Positions 14,154-21,047 of a stretch of 21,923 bases of DNA are shown here, piece by piece. This DNA is from an uncultured Ruminococcus sp. (lineage in GTDB: Bacteria > Bacillota > Clostridia > Oscillospirales > CAG-272). The DNA lies in contig CACZOH010000026.1 in NCBI GenBank assembly GCA_902782785.1, forward strand, positions 1-21,923. Direction: 5' to 3'. Position numbers and translations under genes: made by a program. The notes below the pieces were generated by a model, which did no database searches, was not told the origin of the DNA, and saw only the letters and a list, made by a program, of their open reading frames with translations. Every line of letters starts with the position of its first letter. Position 1 is the stretch's first letter.

Positions 14154-15029
14154 ATGCTCCCGTGGATATTATGCGGCGTTTTATCCGCCGTAGTGATAAT
14201 GCTTGTGATAAAGCTCGTACTTATAAGAAAAAGTATAAACGAGATATGCAAAGAATTATCAGATCTTATATCAATGGATACGAACAGACGCCTTACGGTG
14301 TCGTCCTCCGACAAATATATAAGACGCCTTGCCGCAGAGCTTTCAGCAGAGCTGCAGGAGTTTAAAAAGGCGGAGCGCAGATACAAAGACGGCGACAGGG
14401 AGTTAAAGGAAGCGATAACGAATATTTCGCACGATCTGCGCACGCCGCTGACCGCCGCGTCGGGTTATATAGAGCTTTTACGGGAAGAGGAAATGTCTGG
14501 CGACGCAAAGCGTTATACGGGTGTTGTGAAGGAGAGGATAACGGCGTTAAATGAGCTTGTCGAGGAGCTTTTCCGCTATTCCGTCATAACGTCAAAGGCG
14601 GAGCTGAAATTTGAGGAAACGGACGTACGCGCGGTTTTGCAGGATTGTCTTGTAGGCTTTTACGGAACGTTTAAGTCGGCGGGTATCGAGCCGGTCATAA
14701 TCATACCCGAAAAAAGTGTTATACGCGAAACGGACGCGACAGCTCTTAAACGCGTTTTTGACAATATTATCGGCAACGCCGTGAAATACAGCGACGGCGA
14801 CCTAAGCGTGACTATGACGGAGGACGGAGAGATCACGTTTTCAAATAAGTCCGCCGCTCTTTCCCCCGTCCTTGTCGCAAGGCTGTTTGACAGATTTTTC
14901 ACGCTCGACACCGCCCGCGCCTCAACCGGTCTAGGACTCTCCATAGCAAAACACCTTACCGAGCAGATGAACGGAAAAATAACCGCCGCGTACAGCGACG
15001 GCAGTGTGTATATTACGGTAATATTATAG
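14154..15029 (+). CDS. Sensor histidine kinase with a single membrane segment
   Basis: This 291-residue kinase has one membrane helix (about 4-24) and no extracellular domain, so it may sense through the neighbouring transporter or the membrane. A linker follows with a SSSDKYIRRLAAEL run (50-63). The H-box is ITNISHDLRTPLTA with H93 as phospho-site. The N-box FDNIIGNAVKYSDG (202-215) supplies N204 and N208. The G1 region is atypical (ITFSNKSAAL rather than DNGxGI), the F-box is LFDRFF (244-249) and the G2 box is STGLGLSIAKHL (257-268). These variants are common in transporter-linked kinases. GAGG at 14145-14148 precedes the ATG, seven bases after the permease stop. The partner regulator is at 11561-12211. 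A terminator follows. Confidence 0.9.
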   Translation: MLPWILCGVLSAVVIMLVIKLVLIRKSINEICKELSDLISMDTNRRLTVSSSDKYIRRLAAELSAELQEFKKAERRYKDGDRELKEAITNISHDLRTPLTAASGYIELLREEEMSGDAKRYTGVVKERITALNELVEELFRYSVITSKAELKFEETDVRAVLQDCLVGFYGTFKSAGIEPVIIIPEKSVIRETDATALKRVFDNIIGNAVKYSDGDLSVTMTEDGEITFSNKSAALSPVLVARLFDRFFTLDTARASTGLGLSIAKHLTEQMNGKITAAYSDGSVYITVIL

Positions 15030-15052
15030 TAAAATAAATAAGTTCGTAAAAA

Positions 15053-15096
15053 CAGCAGACTTGCAAGCGGTAAACTTACGAGTCTGCTGCTTTTAT
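15053..15096. terminator. Bidirectional rho-independent terminator
   Basis: CAGCAGACT (15053-15061) pairs perfectly with AGTCTGCTG (15081-15089), and the stem continues imperfectly to AAG/CTT around a CGGTAAA loop. TTTTAT follows on the plus strand and TTTTTAC on the minus strand. It lies between the ends of two convergent operons and fits termination in both directions. The minus-strand gene's stop codon (15093-15095) lies inside the plus-strand U-tract. Confidence 0.85.
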
Positions 15097-16835
15097 ATTT
15101 GTTTGCCCTTTTTGAACTGGCTTTGGTACAGCTCGTAATAAAACCCTTTCTTTGAGATAAGGCCGGTATGCGTACCGCGCTCGACTATGCTGCCCGCCCT
15201 CATTACGAGTATCTCGTCGGCGTTTAAAACGGTTGAAAGACGGTGCGCGACGATAAACGCGGTTTTGCCCTCCGTCAGCGTGTCGAACGCCTGCTGTATC
15301 TTTTTCTCCGTCATCGTATCGACGGAAGACGTCGCCTCGTCGAGTATCAGCATTGCGGGCTTACACAGCATAACGCGGGCGATACACAAAAGCTGTTTCT
15401 GCCCCGCGGACAGACCGCCGCCGTCCTCTCCTATCACCGTGTCGTATCCCTTCGGCAGTCTTGTTATAAATCCGTGCGCGTGCGCCGATCTTGCGGCCTC
15501 CTCTATCTCGGCGCGGCTTGCGCCCGGCTTTGATAACGCTATGTTATCGGCGACAGTTCCGTACCTTAACCACGTATCCTGCAATACCATTCCGTATCTT
15601 TTTCGCAGTCCCCGCCGGCTCATATCACGCACGTCGACGCCGCCGACGCTGATACTTCCGCCCGTCACGTCGTAGTACCGCATAAGAAGATTGATGAAAG
15701 TCGTTTTTCCGCAGCCCGTCGGTCCGACTATCGCCGTGTGCTTTCCCTCGGGGGCTGAAAAATCCATATTTTCGATAAGCGGTTTGTCGGGCGAGTATGA
15801 AAACGACATATTATTTATCGTAACGTCGTTTGAAGAAACGAGTCCGTCGTTTTTTCCTCCGTCGTCCTCGTCCTTCTCCTCAAGGAACGCGAATATCCGC
15901 TCCGCGCACGCAAACGCGCTTTGCAGCTCTGCTATTACGCCGGAGATCTCGTTGAACGGCTTTGTATATTTGTTCGCGTAGGCGAGGAAGCTCGCCAGCG
16001 CGCCGACCGTCATCCCGCCGCCGGCTATGACGGACAGAGCGCCCGTCAGCGCGACCGCGCCGTACACTATCGCGTTTATCAGACGCGTGGACGGATTTGT
16101 GAGTGAGGAGAAAAACGTGGCTTTGAAGGATGATTTTTGAAGCGCGGCGTTGTATTTGTCAAACCCGGCGTCAAAATCGCGCTCCGCGCCGAGTGCGCGT
16201 ACGGTCTTCTGCTCTCCGACGGTTTCCGTGACGAACGAGGTCTCTGCCGCCGTGTCCGCCGTCTGCTTTGAGAAAAGCCCGAACGTCCGCGAGGCTATGA
16301 GGCGCGCCGTAAAGAGCGAAAGCGGCGTTAAAAGCACGACCACCGCAGTGACGGACGGTTTAATGACGAGCATGAATACAAGCGTTCCGATTATAAGCGA
16401 TATTCCGGAGAAAAGCTGTGTGAAGCCGAGAAGCAGACCGTCCGAGAAAGTCTCCGCGTCGTTTGTGAAGCGCGATATTATATCTCCCGCAGGATGTTTG
16501 TCAAGATATGACATCGGGAGCCTGTGTATTTTTTCAAACGTTTCTTCTCTCAGCTCTGAAACGGTCTTATACGCGGCGCGGTTCGACAAAACCGTCATTA
16601 TGTACTGTACCGCGGCGGCGGAGACCGAGAAAACGGCTGCTTTGACAAGTATGACGGTAAGAGCGGCGAAGTCTACGCCGTCCTTGCCGACGAGCAGATC
16701 GACCGCGTCGCCGAACAGCAGCGGAACGCAGAGCGAAAGCCCCGCGTAAGCCGCGGAGAGCACCATGATCACGGCGAATACGGGTATTTGTTTTTTTATC
16801 CGGGAGAGTATCTTTGAAAACAGCTTTTTATTCAT
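15093..16835 (-). CDS. Heterodimeric ABC exporter, catalytic-site subunit
   Basis: This 580-residue half-transporter has an exporter membrane domain (about 15-310) with six predicted helices, then an ATPase domain. Walker A GPTGCGKTT is at 371-379, the Q-loop is Q419, the signature is LSAGQ (475-479), Walker B is LILDE with catalytic E500, and the switch is H531 (AHRLST). The intact Glu and His but altered signature mark it as the TM288/YheH/LmrD-like partner. The start is the ATG at 16835, with GGAGGAGG just upstream at good spacing. An in-frame ATG 72 bases earlier lies inside the preceding gene and lacks a ribosome site. It overlaps the upstream partner by eight bases. Substrates are unknown; relatives export drugs or peptides. 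Confidence 0.93.
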   Translation of the reverse strand: MNKKLFSKILSRIKKQIPVFAVIMVLSAAYAGLSLCVPLLFGDAVDLLVGKDGVDFAALTVILVKAAVFSVSAAAVQYIMTVLSNRAAYKTVSELREETFEKIHRLPMSYLDKHPAGDIISRFTNDAETFSDGLLLGFTQLFSGISLIIGTLVFMLVIKPSVTAVVVLLTPLSLFTARLIASRTFGLFSKQTADTAAETSFVTETVGEQKTVRALGAERDFDAGFDKYNAALQKSSFKATFFSSLTNPSTRLINAIVYGAVALTGALSVIAGGGMTVGALASFLAYANKYTKPFNEISGVIAELQSAFACAERIFAFLEEKDEDDGGKNDGLVSSNDVTINNMSFSYSPDKPLIENMDFSAPEGKHTAIVGPTGCGKTTFINLLMRYYDVTGGSISVGGVDVRDMSRRGLRKRYGMVLQDTWLRYGTVADNIALSKPGASRAEIEEAARSAHAHGFITRLPKGYDTVIGEDGGGLSAGQKQLLCIARVMLCKPAMLILDEATSSVDTMTEKKIQQAFDTLTEGKTAFIVAHRLSTVLNADEILVMRAGSIVERGTHTGLISKKGFYYELYQSQFKKGKQI

Positions 16836-18546
16836 CGCCGTCGCCTCCTCCCGTCTGTGTTTCGTATATCTTCTGATACGTTTCACACGATCCGAGCAGT
16901 TCTTCATGCGTGCCTTTTGCGATGATTTTTCCGTCGTCTATGACGGCGATCAGATCGGCGCCGCGCACACTCGACACGCGCTGTGCGGCGATTATGACAG
17001 TCATATCCTTTGAGTATCCGGACACCGCCTCTCGCATTTTCGCGTCCGTCGCGTAATCGAGTGCGGATGAGCTGTCGTCAAGTATCAGTATTTTCGGGTC
17101 GCGCAGAAGCGCGCGTGCGACGCAGAGCCTCTGCCGTTGACCGCCGGAAAAATTGCGCCCGTTCTGCTCCACCTTGATATCGAGCCCGCCTTTTTCGCTG
17201 ACGAAGTCAAGCGCGCACGCGGCGTCAAGCGCCTTGCATATCGCGCCGTCGTCGGGGGCGTCTATACCGTACGTCAGATTTTCACGCAGAGTGCCGGCGA
17301 ACAAAACCGCCTTCTGCGGTACCGCGCCGACCGTTTTGCGGAGCTGTTTTTCCGGGTATTCCTTTATATCGTGCCCGAACAGAGAGACCGTGCCGCCGTC
17401 CGCGTCGTAAAAGCGCGCGATAAGCGCGATAACAGACGATTTACCGGAGCCCGTTCCGCCTATAAGTCCGAGCGTTTTTCCTTTTTCAAGCGAAAGACCG
17501 ATATCGGACAGCGCCGGCGTCCCACCGTAGGAGAGGGAAGCGTTTTCAAGCTTTACCGCACAGTCAGAGCTGAGATCAAGCTCTGTTTCCCCGTACTTTA
17601 TTGACGGAGTGACGCTGAACACTGCGGATATACGCTTTGCGCTCGATAAGGCTTTCGTTATGTTTATCGTGAGGTCGGCGAGCTTTATAAGCTCCGTCAA
17701 AACCATTGCGGTGAGATTATACATCGCCACGACCTCGCCCCGCGTCAGCTCTCCCGCGTTGACCTTTATCGCGCCCGAATACATGAGCGCCGCGACGGCG
17801 ATGTTTACAATAACGAGAGTTACGGGATTCAAAAGCGCCGACAACCGCCCGGATCTTATCTGATCCTTATACAACGCGCCGTTCTGCTCCCGGAATTTTA
17901 CCTTCTCCGTTTCTTCGGAGCCGAATGCGCGTATAACTCTTACGCCGTCAAGATTTTCCTTTGCAAGACGCACGGTAAATGACAGCTTTTCCTGCACTCT
18001 TGAATAAAGCTTCATACCGAAAAGCATCAATAAATAAACGAACAGAAGAAGAACGGGAACGGCGAGCGCAAAGCGGAAGGCGGGCTTTGCGCTTATGACA
18101 AAGCACGCGACGACCGCGCCCGCGACGACGAACGGGGAGCGGAGAAGCAGACGAAGCGTCAGATTGACGCCGTTCTGTATGCGGACCGCGTCGCTCGTCA
18201 TATTTGTGATGAGCGACGATACGCCGAGCTTGTCGAGATCCGAATACGACAGACTTTCTATATGTGAGTAAAGCGCGCGTCTGAGCTGCGCCGCAAATCC
18301 GGTCGCCGCCTTTGCGGCGAAGAACTGCGCCGCAAGAGCAAAGCCGAAGCCGACGGCGGCGAACGCGATGAGAATGAAAAAACAGCGGATAACAAGCGAT
18401 CTGTCCGCTTTATCTATTCCGTTGTCGATCATATACGATACTATGAACGGCACGGCGAGCTCAAGTGCGACCTCGCACAGCTTCAGGATCGGAGCGATAA
18501 CGCTCTGTACGCCGTAACCCTTGAAGTATCTGAAAAGCTTTTTCAT
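16828..18546 (-). CDS. Heterodimeric ABC exporter, degenerate-site subunit
   Basis: This 572-residue partner of the next gene has an exporter membrane domain (about 10-310) and an ATPase domain. Walker A is GGTGSGKSS (363-371), the Q-loop Q411 and the signature a canonical FSGGQ (466-470). Walker B ends LILDDSSSALD, with D491 replacing the catalytic Glu, and the switch His is replaced by Q522 (AAQRVSS). This is the TM287/YheI/LmrC pattern. The degenerate nucleotide site is therefore formed by this chain's Walker motifs and the partner's LSAGQ. The ATG at 18546 is chosen because the family's N-terminus begins there; a longer form would reach 120 bases further into the opposing gene. The ribosome site is weak. 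Only 41 bases separate it from the divergent glycosylase gene. Confidence 0.92.
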   Translation of the reverse strand: MKKLFRYFKGYGVQSVIAPILKLCEVALELAVPFIVSYMIDNGIDKADRSLVIRCFFILIAFAAVGFGFALAAQFFAAKAATGFAAQLRRALYSHIESLSYSDLDKLGVSSLITNMTSDAVRIQNGVNLTLRLLLRSPFVVAGAVVACFVISAKPAFRFALAVPVLLLFVYLLMLFGMKLYSRVQEKLSFTVRLAKENLDGVRVIRAFGSEETEKVKFREQNGALYKDQIRSGRLSALLNPVTLVIVNIAVAALMYSGAIKVNAGELTRGEVVAMYNLTAMVLTELIKLADLTINITKALSSAKRISAVFSVTPSIKYGETELDLSSDCAVKLENASLSYGGTPALSDIGLSLEKGKTLGLIGGTGSGKSSVIALIARFYDADGGTVSLFGHDIKEYPEKQLRKTVGAVPQKAVLFAGTLRENLTYGIDAPDDGAICKALDAACALDFVSEKGGLDIKVEQNGRNFSGGQRQRLCVARALLRDPKILILDDSSSALDYATDAKMREAVSGYSKDMTVIIAAQRVSSVRGADLIAVIDDGKIIAKGTHEELLGSCETYQKIYETQTGGGDGDE

Positions 18547-18552
18547 ACAGAC

Positions 18553-18581
18553 TTGACTTTTTCTTTCTTTTAATGTAAAAT
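18553..18581 (+). promoter_or_regulatory. Promoter giving a leaderless transcript
   Basis: TTGACT (18553-18558) and TAAAAT (18576-18581) are 17 bases apart. The expected start of transcription, six to eight bases past the -10, falls on or beside the ATG at 18588. No ribosome site can fit between them. The promoter lies in the 41-base divergent gap. Confidence 0.7.
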
Positions 18582-18587
18582 ATAAGC

Positions 18588-19061
18588 ATGAAACACGAGA
18601 TAGCACCCGTATATGACGGTAATTCAAGGATCCTGATATTAGGCAGTTTCCCGTCGGAGGCGTCAAGGGCAGCCGGATTTTTCTACGGCAACCCCAATAA
18701 CCGCTTCTGGCGCGTTTTGTCGCGCTTGTTTGAAGACGCGGCGGGGACGCAAACGGAGGAGAAAAAGGCGTTTTTGCTGAGGCACAACGTAGCCTTATGG
18801 GACGTCATAGCCTCATGCACCGTAAAAGGCTCCTCCGACGCGAGTATCAGGGACGTTATACCCAACGATATAACGCCTATACTGAAAACAGCCGATATAA
18901 AAACCGTTTATCTGAACGGAAAGCTGGCGGACAGGCTTTTTGAAAAATACATAATATGCGATATACCGCATATCTGCCTTCCGTCCACGAGTCCCGCGAA
19001 CGCGCAGTACTCGCTTGAGCTTTTGTGTGACGCGTGGTCCGTTATCCGTTGTAATCTTTAA
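18588..19061 (+). CDS. DNA-deoxyinosine glycosylase (UDG family 6-like)
   Basis: This 157-residue enzyme belongs to the uracil-DNA glycosylase superfamily, most like family 6 (hypoxanthine-DNA glycosylase), which removes deaminated adenine from DNA. The first active-site motif is GSFPSEAS (19-26), followed by GNPNNRFW (34-41). The second is LPSTSPAN (131-138). The typical core length and the N-terminal IAPVYDGNSRILILGS strand support the ATG at 18588. There is no ribosome site before it, and the promoter spacing predicts a leaderless mRNA. The 3' end overlaps the opposing gene by 20 bases. An AP-endonuclease gene (nfo) nearby on the other strand would act next in base-excision repair. Mug-type uracil activity is the main alternative. 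Confidence 0.88.
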   Translation: MKHEIAPVYDGNSRILILGSFPSEASRAAGFFYGNPNNRFWRVLSRLFEDAAGTQTEEKKAFLLRHNVALWDVIASCTVKGSSDASIRDVIPNDITPILKTADIKTVYLNGKLADRLFEKYIICDIPHICLPSTSPANAQYSLELLCDAWSVIRCNL

Positions 19062-20202
19062 ACGTGCGGTTGTCCGTAAAATCTTTGTTTTCCGTAAATT
19101 TACGCCTTATATCGGTCAGGCTTCCCGAGGTTATGAGATAACTGTATGAAAGAGGCTTGTATGATATAAGACGCAGATGATATATCGGCGCAACGTAGTT
19201 CGTGGGACCGCCAGCCGGGTCCTTTGTGCCGTTATGACTGAAACGCCCCGCGACGTACATCGTCGCGCCGGGAACGTATAAGCCGATTCCGTAATCGTCG
19301 CCGTCGCACCATGCGCACCACGTTTCGGAATTGTTTTTATTTAACGGGAATCTGTGGTGCGGCCAGTCCTCGGGCCAGAAGATAAGATCGCGGCGGACCT
19401 CAAGCGGCTCGTTTTGCCACGGCTTTTCGCCGTTGTAGAAATAAAAGTTGTCAAGATAGCTGACCGTATAGAACGCGGGTATCTCCTGACTGCACACGGG
19501 ATGATCATAGCCCGACCAGTCCGTGAACCTGTTTTCCACCGTGAGGATTTCGCCGTTTATCGTATACGTGTTTTCCATATAGCTGTACGTATAAAGCCCG
19601 ACGTGTCCCCAGTCGCGCGGACGGCATTTGACCCAAACGCTGCCGTCCTCCACCCTGTAATCTATCAGCTTGCTCTTTTTGTTTCCGCGGTCGCCGCCCT
19701 GAACCGGGTTATATACCCAGGGATTGCCCATGAATTCGCCCTTTTGAAAAGGCGGTTCACCCGTGCCGTAGTAAGACTGCTGTACGAGTCTGCCCGTGTC
19801 CGCGTGGTTCAGCATATTTGACAGGCCCTCGATTTTGCATCTTTTATCCTCATAATACGACAGACCGCCGCCCCATACGAGCTCCACTCCGACCTTAAGT
19901 ATATCGTTTTCGATAAAATACGTGCCGAAGGCGGGCGCTTTTTCTGTTCTTACGGTAATACCGTCTATCACAGCCTCGCCGTCGCCGCGCCTCTCAAGCC
20001 GGAGATCGAATACTCCGTACGCCGTCTTTCCCTCGAGAAAGCCCTCGATAAAGCTTTCAAACGTGCCGTTTTTGTCCGCGGGCAGATAAAAAAGCTCCTT
20101 TACCGTCTCACCGCCGGAGGTGAAATAAAAGCTTCCGACAGACGGTACGTCGCTGTGGTATTTAACGCTGTATTTGTTGTATTTTTCGGCAATGTAATTC
20201 AT
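19042..20202 (-). CDS. Uncharacterised beta-rich protein, 386 residues
   Basis: I cannot name this protein. It has no signal peptide or membrane segment, so it appears cytoplasmic. It is rich in Tyr, Trp and Gly, with alternating short strands suggesting an all-beta, sandwich-type carbohydrate fold (galactose-mutarotase-like or a glycosidase accessory domain). Notable runs are ELVWGGGLSYYED (106-118), GRLVQQSYYG (137-146), FWPEDWPHHRFPL (275-287) and TWCAWCDGDDYGIGLYVPG (293-311). The last holds two Cys and three Asp and could bind metal or substrate. Its ATG overlaps the nfo stop as ATGA, with AAGGGG upstream at good spacing, so it is coupled to nfo. A GRxxQQSYY run is, in my recollection, seen in bacterial polysaccharide-degradation proteins, but this is unverified. 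Confidence 0.8.
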   Translation of the reverse strand: MNYIAEKYNKYSVKYHSDVPSVGSFYFTSGGETVKELFYLPADKNGTFESFIEGFLEGKTAYGVFDLRLERRGDGEAVIDGITVRTEKAPAFGTYFIENDILKVGVELVWGGGLSYYEDKRCKIEGLSNMLNHADTGRLVQQSYYGTGEPPFQKGEFMGNPWVYNPVQGGDRGNKKSKLIDYRVEDGSVWVKCRPRDWGHVGLYTYSYMENTYTINGEILTVENRFTDWSGYDHPVCSQEIPAFYTVSYLDNFYFYNGEKPWQNEPLEVRRDLIFWPEDWPHHRFPLNKNNSETWCAWCDGDDYGIGLYVPGATMYVAGRFSHNGTKDPAGGPTNYVAPIYHLRLISYKPLSYSYLITSGSLTDIRRKFTENKDFTDNRTFKDYNG

Positions 20203-21029
20203 TTTTTCAGCCCCTTCAGAAGTTTTATTTCGTATGCGTAGCCGTCGTTGTCGTTCGGAGTTTCAAGCTCGAAAGGCAGACCGCTCAGATGCGCGTTGTT
20301 TATTATTTTCCCGATATGATCGAGTCCGATGAAGCCCTGACCTATCTTCTCGTGTCTGTCCTTATGCGCTCCCATCGGGTTTTTGCTGTCGTTGAGATGA
20401 ACGGCGTAAAGGCGGTCAAGCCCTATTATCCTGTCAAATTCAAGAAGCGTTTCTTCAAAGCCGTCGCGGACGTCGTAACCGGCGTCGGATATATGGCACG
20501 TGTCAAGGCAAACGCCGAGATGCTCTTTGTATTCGCAGCCGTCTATGATCGTCCGCAGCTCCTCAAATGTCGAGCCTATCTCGCTGCCCTTTCCCGCCAT
20601 CGTTTCAAGCAGGACGGTCGTGGTCATATCGCGGCGCATATTTCCGTTCAGCATCTCAAGTATGTATCTGATCCCGATATCCGTGCCCTGACCGACGTGG
20701 CTGCCGGGATGAAAATTGTATAAGTTATGCGGCAGATGCTCCATTATCTCTATATCGTCCGCAAATACCGAATTTGCAAATTCGCGCGTTTTGGCCTCCG
20801 CGGACGCGGGATTGAGCGTGTACGGCGCGTGCGCGACTATTTTGCCGAAGTTGTTTTCTTTCATATATGAAACGAGCGCCGACGCGTCGTCCGCGTCGAA
20901 TTTTTTTGCCGAGCCGCCGCGCGGATTTCTCGTGAAAAACTGAAAGGTGTTCGCTCCGAGCTCGCTCGCCGTTTTTCCCATGTTGAGATATCCGCCGGAC
21001 GACGATAAATGACAGCCTATGTAAAACAT
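20199..21029 (-). CDS. nfo: Endonuclease IV (AP endonuclease)
   Basis: This 276-residue enzyme cuts DNA 5' to abasic sites in base-excision repair. All nine conserved metal ligands of the family are visible: H67 (HAPY), H107 (NFHPGSH), E142 (LLETMAG), D176 and H179 (CLDTCH), H211 (HLNDSK), D224 and H226 (KDRHEKIGQG) and E255 (ELETP). Together they bind three zinc ions. The length is typical. GGGAG lies eight bases before the ATG. The gene follows the S41-type peptidase gene by 18 bases and is coupled to the downstream unknown gene. A DNA glycosylase gene on the other strand nearby makes the locus a small repair neighbourhood. Confidence 0.96.
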   Translation of the reverse strand: MFYIGCHLSSSGGYLNMGKTASELGANTFQFFTRNPRGGSAKKFDADDASALVSYMKENNFGKIVAHAPYTLNPASAEAKTREFANSVFADDIEIMEHLPHNLYNFHPGSHVGQGTDIGIRYILEMLNGNMRRDMTTTVLLETMAGKGSEIGSTFEELRTIIDGCEYKEHLGVCLDTCHISDAGYDVRDGFEETLLEFDRIIGLDRLYAVHLNDSKNPMGAHKDRHEKIGQGFIGLDHIGKIINNAHLSGLPFELETPNDNDGYAYEIKLLKGLKK

Positions 21030-21047
21030 ATTATTTCTCCCGTGTCG

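Noticed and set aside
16150..16749. 199-codon open frame opposite the ABC exporter gene
   Set aside because: It lies wholly antisense to a clear ABC membrane domain, lacks a ribosome site and encodes a low-complexity Ser/Ala-rich product typical of shadow frames in GC-rich genes.
16836..16907. 24-residue N-terminal extension of the exporter subunit
   Set aside because: The extension lies in the partner gene and is basic and non-conserved in character; GGAGGAGG precedes the ATG at 16835.
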